Source: Homarus americanus (lineage: Eukaryota > Arthropoda > Malacostraca > Decapoda > Nephropidae). Taken from it: a stretch of 64,000 nucleotides of DNA. Shown one piece after another: positions 48,567 through 60,063 of the stretch (position 1 is the first letter of the stretch; each line of letters opens with the position of its first letter). A program made the position numbers and the translations under genes. The notes beneath the pieces are model-generated. The model was not told where the DNA came from and made no database searches. It worked only from the letters and a program-made list of their open reading frames with translations. Where the stretch lies: contig NW_024724368.1 of NCBI RefSeq assembly GCF_018991925.1, positions 3,952,209-4,016,208 on the forward strand, written 5' to 3'.

Positions 48567-48810
48567 AATAGACAACGCGGCGATGCTCAACCCTAGCCAC
48601 CTCCTTATCATGGGGGACTTTAACTTTGGCGACATCGACTGGAGAAACGAGTTCACCCCCAAATGACTTGAATAACCCTGCTACTCTTTTTGTTGAAACT
48701 CTGAGAGATAATTTTCTGTTCCAACATGTTAGAGACCCGACACATACTACAGAGGGGAGCAAACACCCAAGCCACTAGACCTCATTATTACAAACGAGGA
48801 GGGTATGGTT
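48567..48810 (+). pseudogene. CR1/L2-like LINE: endonuclease domain, second part
   Basis: It continues the host LINE after the nested insertion: HLLIMGDFNFGDIDWRNEF carries the GDFN catalytic motif of APE-type endonucleases, followed after a frameshift by NNPATLFVETLRDNFLFQHV and LDLIITNEEGMV. The sequence then jumps directly to an early RT motif (QHGFMPG), so several hundred base pairs between endonuclease and RT appear deleted at about 48810. Confidence 0.8.
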
Positions 48811-49533
48811 TCCAACACGGTTTTATGCCGGGGTGCTCCTGCTTAACACATTGCTCAAGGTATTGGATATTTGGTCCCATATTCTGGAACGGGGTGGTAA
48901 TATCGACAATATATACCTAGATTTTGCCAAGGCTTTCGACAGTGTACCCCATGAAAGGCTGAAAATCAAACTGGAAGGGTACGAAATTCGGGGAAATGTC
49001 CTCTCCTGGATAGAAGACTTTCTACATGACCACAAGCAGTGTGTGGCACGAAATCATCATCTATACCTGTCACAAGCAGGGTACCACAGGGCAGTGTATT
49101 GGGCCCACTGCTGTCTGTTTGTTTCACAAATGACATGCCTGGTGTTGTACACTCCTCCATAGAAATGTTTGTCGATGACGCCAAGTTATTTCGGGAAATC
49201 AACAACTATGCGGACTGTGAAGAGCTGCAGAAGGACCTCTGTGAGCTCCAAGAATGGTCGAAGAAATGGCTGCTGAGATTCAATGTCACGAAGTGTAAGA
49301 GGATGCACCTGGGGCGTACCAACGGTAAGGAGGCGTATCATATGTCCCATCGGGATGAAGAAACTGCACTATTTGAGACTAAATGTGAGAAGGACCTAGG
49401 TGTGTATATTGACAATGAGCTGAAGTTCTCGGGCCATTGCGAGAAGGTAAATCAGGCAAATAAATGGTCTTATAAGAAGGTCGTTAAGATATCTAAACGG
49501 TCCTATGAGGGCTTGAAGTGCCACCATTTATGA
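48811..49533 (+). pseudogene. CR1/L2-like LINE: reverse transcriptase domain (frameshifted)
   Basis: RT blocks in order: QHGFMPGCSCLT; YLDFAKAFDSVPHERL (catalytic Asp of block A); VPQGSVLGPLL; FVDDAKLF (the catalytic DD box, normally F/YADD, here with Val for Ala); LLRFNVTKCKRMHLG; LGVYIDNELKFSGH. Reading requires at least three frame changes, so it is a dead copy. The region is interrupted at about 49530 by unrelated sequence and resumes at 50886. Confidence 0.85.
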
Positions 49534-50885
49534 GGGCTGCTACTGCCACCCTTCATGAGGGCCTGTGTGCCAGTAACAATTCCTTTTACTCTTATATATC
49601 ACCATTGGTAGCGTGACGATAGGAGGCTCGTGGGTAGGTGTAATGATAGTATCAAGCAATAGGGAAGAAATAACGGTAAATACTGTAGGTAAATAATATA
49701 CACAATTATACAAATACAAAGTTTATTTAAACATGAATATGAAATTAGAAGAAAGAATTGGTTTGTACTAACAGACGAAATCTATTACTAGGCCCTCAGG
49801 CTCAACATACTCACACCATTACTGGGTGGACATATTCAATACCCTTCCAACCCTACTGGGTGGACATACTCAATAGCACAACTAGGATAGTCACTTAGCA
49901 CCATACATACTAGAGCAACTGCCACTACAACACTCAGTCGTCAGGAGTGATACTCAAGCAACAGCCATGGGGTCCAGCCACCATGGAGTACTATCCGACG
50001 AACTCTGGAGATCCCAGTGGGTTAATTCCACCACACAAATATAGCCCTACTGAGGTAGACACTCATCCACCAATGATGGGGGCTGGTAGTGGTGTGTGGC
50101 TTGGTGGTCCGGGGTCACCTCGTGGACCGAGCGTTAGGGCCAGACGAGCCAGCTATGGGGGCTATAGGTGGTCTGAAGTGTCTGACGGCCGGGTCTCACG
50201 AAGGTAACTGATCCTACTGGACCTCGGACATGTCCCCAGACATAGTGGATACAACATCCACCCTACAGACACGGCCTAGGCTGCGTTAGGGACCTGTATG
50301 GATGAAGGGACGGGCACTTACTAACTGGTGACAACAACAACACGTTTCAGGGGACGTTAAAGACGTAAATATGACTTTACTCAGAGCATATCAACTACGT
50401 TACTGTAACACTTGCACAATCAACTATTAATTGGGTCAAATCACTTAAAGAAGGGCAAATTACAACACAGCGTGGAATGGCATACCTGTATGGATGAAGG
50501 GACGGGCACTTACTAACGGTTAAAATGCCCGCGGCGCCCTCACTCAAACTAGGCCAGGGAGTCCAGCTACTCCTATTCCAATGAATTAATTTACGGTACC
50601 CTCTGACGTTGAAATTGAGACTATGAACTCATTTTCATTCTCTACTATTATCTTCACTAACAATGCTCTGACTCAGCTATCGAAAGCAAAATTAAATTGA
50701 TTACAAAGGAATGGATGGCAACAGGTCCCAGCATACAGCGTCTGCTCCCATAGACAAAGGCGGGGGAAACAGAGAAAACGGGGGACGTTTCCACTGGGGG
50801 ACTCGGAAGGTTTTGTGGACGTTTGAGCGTAATATGAATCCTTAAGGTTTTCAGGTTAGCTCTTATCATGACCATTACAGTCCGT
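49534..50885. other. ~1.35-kb insertion of unknown type inside the LINE
   Basis: Sequence unrelated to LINE ORF2 separates RT (SKRSYEGL) from the thumb-like region (FKSEVLPHLEYCHPVW). Inside are a direct repeat of about 34 bp starting with ACCTGTATGGATGAAGGGAC at about 50291 and 50484, and short repeats of ACTGGGTGGACATA near 49825 and 49857. No coding domain was recognised in any frame; the open frame at 49947-50207 has no known match. It could be a solo LTR or a composite, but I found no clear TG..CA ends with a target duplication. Confidence 0.55.
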
Positions 50886-51460
50886 CCTCGTAACGATCTT
50901 CAAGAGTGAAGTGCTTCCCCATCTGGAGTACTGTCACCCCGTCTGGTCCCCAAGATATGCTAGGGACTGTCAGTTGGTTGAAAATGTTCAAAGGAGGGCC
51001 ACCAGACTGGTGCCTGCACTTCGGCACCTCGACTACCCTGAGAGATTGGAGCGCCTGAACTTGCCTAGCTTATACTGCAGACGGGCAAGGGGCGACCTAA
51101 TTGAGGTGTAATTAGCATCTCAGGGGGCACTACTCAGTCGAGTGTCCTTACTTGAAGCTGGCGGACGCTCGCCCCACAATGGGTCACAATTCAAGATTGA
51201 AGAAACCGCAGGTCCAGAAAACTGTGAGGGCAAACTTTTTCGGAGTGAGAGTTGTGAACTCTTGGAACAATCTACCAGAAGGTGTTATGACGGCACCGAG
51301 TGTGAGGTCTTTCAAGACCAGACTTGACCAACACTGGAGCAGGTTCAGGTACATTCAGGAGCCGGTGCATGCCCAGTACTTGCCAACATTGCGTAACAGA
51401 GACGTGATCGATCGCCCATGCGGCTAACGAGCCGATTAGTGGTGAAGAGGATAAAGAAGA
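50886..51460 (+). pseudogene. CR1/L2-like LINE: C-terminal RT region and 3' end
   Basis: It carries VLPHLEYCHPVWSPRYA, ENVQRRATRLVPAL, RLERLNLPSLYCRRARGDLI and, after a frameshift, VRVVNSWNNLPE and SFKTRLDQHW, the standard end of CR1/L2-type ORF2. The short 3' tail reads GGTGAAGAGGATAAAGAAG; the same tail sequence recurs at about 53210 and 53456, marking further 3' fragments of this family. Confidence 0.85.
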
Positions 51461-51462
51461 AA

Positions 51463-51540
51463 AGATTGCGCCATCACTCGTGAATATGTCCTGGGTTCAA
51501 TCCCCAGCCCGGGTCACACGATAGAAGGGTGTTATTCAGT
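51463..51540 (+). repeat. tRNA-like (SINE-type) relic after the LINE
   Basis: It contains GGGTTCAATCCCCAGCCCGGG, which resembles a pol III B box embedded in a T-arm stem. An A box and a cloverleaf are not convincing. Position directly behind a LINE 3' end suits a LINE-mobilised SINE or read-through fragment. Confidence 0.3.
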
Positions 51541-52983
51541 GTGACTACCAAAAACGTCACAGGTTTTCTCCTGGTACTCCGATTTTCTGCTGTACTGACA
51601 CTGAACGATAAACGTTAAGTAACAAATAATAGACCAACTACCCGGGCAAGTAAGCTGATCATTGGTGAGGGTCACCTGATATTTAGGCACCTAGGGTTTG
51701 GTTACGTTAGGTTAGATTATTAACTAAAGTCAGTCTGTGGCGCCTTTCCAAAGGAGACAATAATAAGCCAGTTAAAATTCAGAATATTAGGTGGCCAGGG
51801 GTTGTAAATTGGCCTGTTACACCGGAAATGAGTTGGCCCTTAATTAAATGAACCACAAGACCCCGGTTACTGGCTTCTGTATCTCGCGTTCGTTCTTTCC
51901 CTGACTGACTGGTACCCTTCAGTCACTTCAGGATAGAGAAAGAGTCTCCCAGTCATATATTTCAAGGAGATGACATCTACATAGAAGCCCCTCCCACAAA
52001 TGGAAGCAATGAAATGAAGCCGGACAAAGGTAACTTACTGTAAAATGGTACTGTGACTTGTATTTTGTCCTATCTACATTGGGGTTTCCTGCATCCTCTA
52101 TATTCCCCACTGTTAGTTTTGTTAGTGTAGAATCACCCTCGGGCGCTTTCGGAGGTGTGCCGTAATCGATAACTTGATATTAAATAAGGCCTAAAGTCAA
52201 AGCCATTAGCAAAGATTTCTTACCAGAACTAAAGTGTAGTGCTGACAGTGATGATAAATACAGTTTATGGTCAATATGCAAATACTCTAACGGAATTCAC
52301 ATAACCCTGGATTTAACTACAAGCGTTTAGTTTTTAATTTGGCCGAAAAAATACGTTCCTTAGCAAAAGCGATTCGTGTAGTTTTTTCAACCGTGAACTG
52401 CCATGGTAAGTACTGTAGACATGTGGATTCTTTAATGTATCTGAGCTAGTGGGGGACTATCACTGAGGCATTAGTAGATATGATGGCTCACGTCCACTGG
52501 CTGGCTAACTGGAAAGGAAAAGTTTCGATTTGAAATTGTCATAACTATTAATGATCAGCTGAATTGAGCACTACTGGACTTAAACGAAGATCCTTCAGAT
52601 GGTCCGCGTTACACAAGACTACCATTTGATTTCGAACGTCCAGAGAGCCACCAAATTAAGTACTGTATTAGCACTCAGGCGCCTTTACTTGTATGGACAT
52701 AAAAATATCTTCACTTACCTAGTTTATACTGTAGGTGGATAGAGGGCGATCTAACAAGAATGTATAAGCACTTCAAACGACACTACTCACTCAGATTACA
52801 TACATACCGGTATCTGGAGTTGGATGCCCTTTAGAGATTATTTGATTTTACTTCTCTTCGTCACTAATAGGAAGTTAAAGAAACTGTCAGTACTGAAAAC
52901 TGGCAGGGGTAACTTTTTGGAGAATGTTGAAATAGCACGAAATGCGAGTTCAAATCAAGACTTGATTAACACTGGCACATAAA

Positions 52984-53010
52984 TTATTATTATCATTATT
53001 ATTATTATTA

Positions 53011-53040
<30 letters not shown>
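52984..53040. repeat. (ATT)n microsatellite
   Basis: Nearly pure ATT trinucleotides, within the decayed LINE fragment. Confidence 0.95.
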
Positions 53041-53042
<2 letters not shown>

Positions 53043-53044
<2 letters not shown>

Positions 53045-53115
53045 ATTTTCGCCCTCCAGGACCCGATGTGGGTCAGTAACCGGGTGGGCTAATCCCAGCG
53101 AAAAAAAAAACCCAC
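53043..53115 (+). repeat. Short dispersed repeat with A tail (shared with 60155)
   Basis: CGATGTGGGTCAGTAACCGG and GTGGGCTAATCCCAGCG followed by an A run. A related copy with CAATGTGGGTCAGTGACC and GTGGGCTAATCCCC plus an A run is at about 60155-60232. The shared core ending in poly(A) suggests a retroposed SINE-like family. Confidence 0.55.
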
Positions 53116-54008
53116 ACATTTAAGAGCTCGTAGTCTTGCCCAATATTTGTCAAGAGTAATAACGATCAAAACAGACTGACCACCCTACTAGCTATTAGAC
53201 TGTCAGGTGGCGAAGAGGAGAAAGTAATGTAAAGATCAGTCTAAAAACTAAACACCTTCTCTTAGTCATTTTTTCAGCAACCTCATCGATTTAGTGACTG
53301 ATTTTTATTCGGATTATTTCTGCCCTTCTTATCCCTCAAAAACATAAATTTTCCGGCCCATTGCCTTCGGCTTTATTATTAAGACCATAACCTTAACACA
53401 ATTGCCTCTTGATCAATAACATCAACTGCCCCACCATTGAAGAATCTTGCCGATCAATGGCGAAGAGGATAAAAGTAAACTGCTGTTCCTAGAGAGAAAA
53501 GATATCAATAATGATTACCATATTCTGGCGAGTTCCTGAAAGGGGAAACAAAATTACGCACCCCCAGTGTTATATACCCGGAAATGTCTCCTTTTGTGAT
53601 AAGGCATCACATCACACTCAGTATTCTGGACTGGCTTGTATGACACTAATTACATGCATCGGGAAAAATCATGGTGTTTCTGTCAAGACTCACGAACAAA
53701 CACTTTGCTTGATAAAGAAGTGGTACACACAGTATATTATTTTCTTATGCATTTGTGCAGTAGTATTTTGCGTAACTGCAAAAGTATTTCCAGTTATTTT
53801 AATTCACAATAGTTTACTCAAACATTCAACTTCGGTATTATCCATTTATCGTCTTAGTTCGATAATATCCACTATACTGTGGTCTAACTACCCGGAAACC
53901 ACCTGTCAGTTACAGTAAAAAGACAGAGCTTCCGGGAGACTCATATTATTGCCAGACACTCTCGCGTGGCTACTATGGCAACACCACCACTAACTTGACA
54001 GTGTAAAT

Positions 54009-57000
54009 ATGGCGACGGGGGGAAGTGAGCTTCATGCTAGTGTGCCGGGAAAACCTACAGGGGCTTACGCCGAGGGGGATTCCTCTGAGAGTGAGGGTGA
54101 AACTGAACCTGCTAAATCTTTCCACAGGAGAATTTCAACTAACAAAGAAATAAAATGTAGTGTAAGTAGACTGGGATAAGCGTGAGTGAGAGGGTGTCGC
54201 CAATCGCTTATGTTCCGTTCTCTTATTGTTATGTATGAACATCTTACTGAATGATTAACTGATTTAACAAACTAACATACAATTAACCAAAGAATTACCA
54301 ATAGTGAGGTTGTAATGGATACAAAAATCAAATAAAAACAATGGAATCCCTTGAGGTAGAAACATGGTTGGTCGTGTTTAAATACTCAACTATTCACGAG
54401 TTAAAGTAAGTGTGGCAACTGTTAGGATGTCTGTAAGAAGTGGTAACGTTATTTCATATAGTCTTTCAGGAGTGTATTCCAGTGGGGTAACGAAATATTA
54501 ACTGTTGCTACATGACAAGATAATGGTGATATAGTCTGGGTGTTTGATGATGGTGATATAGTCTGGGTGTTTGATGATATAGTCTGGGTGTTTGGTGAGG
54601 GTGATATAGTCTGGGTGTTTGATGAGGGTGATATAGTCTGGGTGTTTGATGATATAGTCTGGGTGTTTGGTGAGGGTGATATAGTCTGGGTGTTTGATGA
54701 GGGTGATATAGTCTGGGTGTTTGGTGATATAGTCTGGGTGTTTGGTGATATAGTCTGGGTGTTTGATGTGATATAGTCTGGGTGTTTGATGAGGGTGATA
54801 TAGTCTGGGTGTTTGATGATATAGTCTGGAGTGTTTGATGAGGGTGATATAGTCTGGGTGTTTGATGAGGGTATTATAGTCTGGGTGTTTGATATATAGT
54901 CTGGGTGTTTGTTGATATAGTCTGGGTGTTTGATGACATGAGGGGTGGTATAGTCTGGGTGTTTGATGATATAGTCTGGGTGTTTGGTGATATAGTCTGG
55001 GTGTTTGGTGATATAGTCTGGGTGTTTGATGAGGGTGATATAGTCTGGGTGTTTGATGAGGGTGATATAGTCTAGGTGTTTGATGAGGGTGATATAGTCT
55101 GGGTGTTTGATGAGGGTGATATAGTCTGGGTGTTTGATGATGGTGATATAGTCTGGGTGTTTGATGAGGGTGATATAGTCTGGGTGTTTGATAATAGTTT
55201 ATGTCATATATGATACACTGAGTACTACCAGGACTCACTGAGTACTACACAAGACTTACTAAATACTGCCAGGAACCACAGAGTACTGCCAGGACACACT
55301 GAGTACTACCCAGGATCTACTAAATACTGCCAGGACCCACAGAATACTACTAGAATATACTGAGTAATACCAGGACACACTATGTACTGCCAGGACCCAC
55401 TGAGAACTGGCAGGACCCACTGAGAACTGCCAGGACCCACTGAGAACTGCCAGGACCCACTGAGAACTGCCAGGACCCCCATGTTTATTCCTACCAAAGT
55501 CAGATATATACTGCATTTTATTTCAGTGATGGTTTGGTGTCATTCACCCAAGGCATGGAGGACACTTGAAGTTGTTTTTCAATGCTCCATCATTAGATTT
55601 ACTCTCCATACATTAAAGCAAACAATTTGGTAAATTTCTCATGGAAAAGCATAAATGAATAAGTGTAAATTCTTCTTGTGTATTGTCTTTGAAGTGTCAC
55701 CACCAGTAAACAGTGATACCTTAGGGTGACTCGAGGGCTACTAGCCATTGTTAATGACTATAAAAACAACCTAACATGAACGTAAGAATGGTTACTATAG
55801 GAAAACTTGACATACAGTAGGTACTGTACTGTGCTGTACTGGTGATAACTTTTGTGGTAATTAAGTATTTATTCTTTTTTCGTAGAAGAAAAAAATATGA
55901 TAACATTTTGGTTTTGGCTGAAAAAAAGTTAGGCTCACAGAGAAGTTAAAATATATGATCCTCTGTTAATGTTTACATGTTCCGTGACTTCTAGTAAATA
56001 ACAGTAACTACAGTACTGTATCTCTAAATGTCTGATTTTTATCAGTAAAGGAGCACTGCCACATGATGCTAAACTTGAATATTACTGATACACTGTACTG
56101 TACTACGAGTGCTCAGGCCTATAGTTGAGAGACTCCTTTTCTTCTTTGCAGTTTCTGTGAAAAGTACTGAAGCTATGTAGTTTACCCATGAGAACTGTGT
56201 CAAGTGCAGTACACTATTATAGTACTGTACTGTAGTTTAAGTTTTTTAGATTTAGTTGGTTGTGCTATAGTCCATCATTAATGTTAAGCCACCATAGTAA
56301 ACAGGAATTGAAAGCTTGACGTGGTGTGATACAGTATTGTCTATGGATGTGTAGAATGAGGTCCAGGTGCCCAACCCACCTTGTCTGGGATATATTCAGC
56401 AATTTTTTTTATTCATTTTTTTAACCAGGGCATAATTCTTTCTGTTTTTTCACTTTGGAGAGAGACTTCAAAACCTTGCCCGTTCTCCAAAGATGCTGAT
56501 TGCAGGTGCTCACCACACACACAGGTTCAGCTTGTGAGCTGCACAGTGGAAGTAAGTGTCCAGGGGTTGATATACCTTGTACAGTACAGTACTTAAATCA
56601 GGGTAGCAGCACCTTTGCAGGGTTTAGCCTGCTGCATCATTGCTTTTTCCAATGCACTTTCATAAGTCAGACACCGCAACCTTCATAATGCCAGTATTGG
56701 CTTCTCTAAGCAAGTTAGCATTGAGTTGTACTCATAGAATGCTGCCAAGTCTTTCATGATCTGCTTATCAGCATCCACAAACCTCTGAATCGGGGACAGT
56801 GCGGTACCTGCTTACCGTGCCGTAGTATTGCTGATGTCTTTGGCATCATCTGTCAGAAGTGCCATAACTGTTGAAACTTATTTACAGTTCTTTTATGAAA
56901 GGTCTGGCCGCAGACATGGAAGTTAGTTTAACGGTTTCCTTTTTTATTTATTTTTTGTATAAAAAATTTGTGATCTCATCTTTTTGAGAACTAATCTATG

Positions 57001-58599
57001 GTTGAAAGTTTACTTGCAAACATGGTAGTTAATACAGTAAATGGAAATTGGTAAAAAACTGTGAAGCACACCAATTTCTTATTCTTTGTCCTGTGAATAT
57101 ATTATAACAAGTGAAGTTCATCTTGGTGTGAACTGTTTCTCTATTGTATGGAGTTCACATCATCGTTATATTAAGTGGGGAAAGTGTGTGCTCCTCAACA
57201 TTATGTACCTAACCTTCATGAGGTCAACTGTTAGTATACAGTACAGTAATCTTGACAGTAGGACTCATGAGGATGGTGCTGCCACTACACAAAGGCAGTT
57301 AAATGTGTTTCCCTTTCCTTCCTTAGCTGGGAGTAAATTTTTATAGGGCTCAATGTTCTTCCTCAGATCTACCCTTTAAACTGAGCTGTTGGTGATATAA
57401 ACAGCACCACTTCTGGGACTCTTGTTTCCTTCAACTAAGCTAAGCTATTTTGATGTGTTTTAGCTTCATTATCTTAGTGTATAATTACTGTACTTTGACT
57501 TAAATATATTGTTTGAATGGAAAGGGTTGATTTTTTGGATAATTTTTTATGCAAGATTTTCAGAACACTGTTTTAAAGTACTGTACCCCTGTACATTAAT
57601 CTGTAAATTAATGTGTTTGCAATATAGTTTTAGAGTTTACTGTAGAGAGTTTGTAGGTTGTTTGAGGTAAAGAGTACTGTAGGGATATACTGATGGGAGA
57701 AAATAAACTTAAGGACACATCTGACCCATGGGATGGGTAATGAGCTAATGTTGACCAGGGTACATGTGTGTTTACCCAGTCTCTAGGGACACCAATGAAT
57801 TTGTTGTGCCGCCAAGCAATGGGTCCTTGTAGGTGGAGGCAACAATGGATAAAGGTGAGTGGAGAGCTCAGTCCTTCAGAATAGCTTGGTGCATAGAAAG
57901 TAGACTAGATCCAGGGATACAGTATTGTCATTCATTTCCTGTCTTTTCTTATTGCTCTATGTATATATATTACTGTACTACTTGTGTATTATTTTTAGAC
58001 ACTGTATCCCTATTCACTCCTGTAGAATGTATTTGTGGTTGCCGGTAGTAGCTCATGTTTTTGTGAGCAAAATGTATATGTATAAAGTGTACAAAAGTAA
58101 TCCTTGCAGAGTACTGTATAGAGGTTGGAGACAGTACGACTGGATTAGAAATATGCATGGGAGACTCTCCTACACTGTTCCTAAGGTTTAAGCACATGGG
58201 CTACAGGCTGGCTCTATGTTCACATGTTCGATTACGTCATAATTTTGTAGTTCTCTATCCTAGAAAAATTCTTCAGATTAGAAAGACTATGGAGATGAAA
58301 GATCTGTACCTTCTGTATATTGAATTCATCGTTTAAAATTTAATTGTTGTGATTTTGTGATTTTACTTCATTTTAAGATACAGTATGATTTTTCTCTCTT
58401 TCTCGTTCTCTCCTTCTCTTATTCTCTTCTCTCTCTTTCTCTTTCCCACACCAACCTCTGAGTACATTATATCCTTTCTCTTTTGCAGGTTTCCATTAAA
58501 GAAGGCTTCCTGATGAAACAGACCTCGTCATTTCAGCGGTGGCGTAAACGATATTTTAAACTCAAGGGACACAAGCTGTACTATGCAAAAGATACTAAG
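54009..58599 (+). CDS. DGKD/DGKH: Type II diacylglycerol kinase (delta/eta-like), 5' part
   Basis: Diacylglycerol kinases phosphorylate diacylglycerol to phosphatidic acid at membranes; type II forms (delta, eta, kappa) are marked by an N-terminal PH domain. Exon 1 is 54009-54161 (51 codons, ATGGCGACG start, an acidic Ser/Glu stretch, ending [13 protein letters not shown], donor GTAAGT). Exon 2 is 58489-58599 (37 codons, acceptor TTTTGCAG, donor GTGAGT), both phase 0. Exon 2 encodes the first strands of the PH domain: [18 protein letters not shown] then RKRYFKLKG and LYYAKD, almost identical to the family pattern [26 protein letters not shown]. The C1, catalytic and SAM exons must lie beyond the right edge. 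Delta and eta cannot be separated from this part. Intron 1 is 4.3 kb and holds two minisatellites; intron 2 exceeds 5.4 kb. Confidence 0.88.
54519..55196. repeat. Minisatellite with unit GATATAGTCTGGGTGTTTG
   Basis: Dozens of copies of the core GATATAGTCTGGGTGTTTG, joined by spacers ATGAGGGT, ATGATGGT, GTGAGGGT or none, so unit length alternates between about 18-21 and 27 bp, all near multiples of 3. This leaves long open frames on both strands (one of 246 codons on the - strand, with HPDYIT/PRLYH repeats), which I read as a by-product. It lies in intron 1 of the DGK gene. Confidence 0.95.
55213..55480. repeat. Second minisatellite with ~20-bp unit
   Basis: Units of CTGCCAGGACCCACTGAGAA, near-perfect at about 55387-55475 and increasingly variable (AGTACTACCAGGACTCACTG) to the left. 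It lies directly next to the first minisatellite in the same intron; the two units are unrelated. Confidence 0.9.
56460..56885 (-). pseudogene. Decayed hAT-like transposase remnant
   Basis: One - strand frame reads [34 protein letters not shown] and [16 protein letters not shown] with two stops, then a neighbouring frame gives [13 protein letters not shown]. The HCAAHKLNL motif is typical of hAT-type (DUF4371/Dimer_Tnp) transposases. No TIRs were identified. It is too decayed for firm assignment. Confidence 0.35.
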
Positions 58600-60063
58600 G
58601 TGAGTACTGTAGCTACCTGTTACTTGATTTGTTGTACCTGTATCTAATTTAGCCGAATGTTATGAGGCAGGTTAGTATGTTGGAGAGTGTTATCATGGGG
58701 CAATTTACAGTAGTATGTTGGAGAGTTATGAGGCTGGGTAGTATGTTGGATGTAAGTTATCAGAAAATATCACCGACTATTGCTTCACGTCATTAGCTAA
58801 TCGGTTGTGAAGATATGGCAGGAGTCTCTTTTGCATTCATCATTACGTGCGACCGTGTTCATGGGGAAATACTGTAGCTAAGACTAGTAACGTTAATTGT
58901 ACGATTTGTCCTTTCCTATGAGGTGTTTAGTTCATACAGGTGTTGTAGATGGTGTACAACATGGTAATCTCCCCCTTAGTCTCTTCAATAGGGGGGGTCC
59001 TCTTTATGTAAACCACCTGTACTGTAATGTGTTGTTTACCTGTGATTGAAAATTTTGATTCTTTGGGTTGGAAGAGATTGATTCTTGGAGGCCATTGATG
59101 TGATTGGAAAAAAGATGTTATTTATTTCTTATTATTATTCAAAGTAAAATGCTTTGGCTTTGATTCTGTTTTCTGGCATACACTGAGAGCAATTTGATAG
59201 CTAAATACTGTACCATATACTGTACTGTATTTTGCTATATGAACACTAAAAATGAATACCTCCCATAAGCTCTTGAGTTGATTTAGAAATACATGTAATA
59301 TCAATACAGTGATTTAGACACCTCTAACACACCTGCAGCAGCTCTCTCTTCTTACCAAGGAAATGATCTTAGCATAAAGGGAATACTGGACAAGAGGTCT
59401 CACCCCATCACTATCTTGTCCCAAGGAAACAAGACCTCTAAGCAAGATCTGATGTGTCCTAAGTAACACAGCTTGGATACAATGAAGCACATAATCAATA
59501 TCAGAACAGGGTGTTTCACAAGTGCAATAATGTTTGTACAATAGATGTGCCACATAAAATGGAATTAAAGATTTAACCCTTAAACAGCAGCCATCATCAT
59601 TGGAAGTTAGTTGAACGGATGGTGGTCTTCATCCTTGGCCATTTTTGGGGCAAAATAGGAATCCTTAGCCACCGAATAAGGATGAACAACCAAGTCCATC
59701 ATTAGATTTGGTGAATACAATATTGAAACACAGGCTTAATCCATGTCACCCTCCTGGCTGTGGTAATGACCTGGGATCTTCAAATACATTGTTGTAGATA
59801 TACAGTATTAACGGAGGGAATCTGAGGTAATGAAAATAACAAGAAGGTTTCAAAGGTCACTCATGTTGCATTTGTACTCATTGAGCAGACAACATATCTA
59901 GACCTACTTGCAGATTCTCTGAAAAGTGTGCAATTGATCTAACCATGAAAACTACAACCTCTCAGGTACAATTCTTCTGGCTAAAGAAACAAGGATTATT
60001 ATAGGCATCTCTGCTGAAAATCTATGTAAGAGTGGTCAGTACCTCAATCACTAAAGGATTATA

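Larger units (their letters stand above)
52690..53235 (+). pseudogene. Second, strongly decayed LINE 3' fragment
   Basis: CTTACCTAGTTTATACTGTA followed by GGTGGATAGAGGGCGATCTA mirrors the segment of the upstream LINE that encodes LPSLYCRRARGDL, and continues with a decayed KHFKRHYS-like stretch. It is interrupted by an ATT microsatellite (52984-53040) and ends in the family 3' tail (GGCGAAGAGGAGAAAG). A third tail lies at about 53456. Confidence 0.6.

Noticed and set aside
49947..50207. 86-codon open frame inside the LINE insertion
   Set aside because: Low-complexity Gly/Pro/Ser-rich translation without a known domain; likely chance in GC-richer DNA.
51463..51540. Functional tRNA gene
   Set aside because: Only a B-box-like segment is visible; no acceptor stem, A box or anticodon arm can be drawn convincingly.
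54498..55238. 246-codon - strand open frame with HPDYIT/PRLYH repeats
   Set aside because: It is the translation of a minisatellite whose units are multiples of three; other frames are open too, and it lies in an intron.
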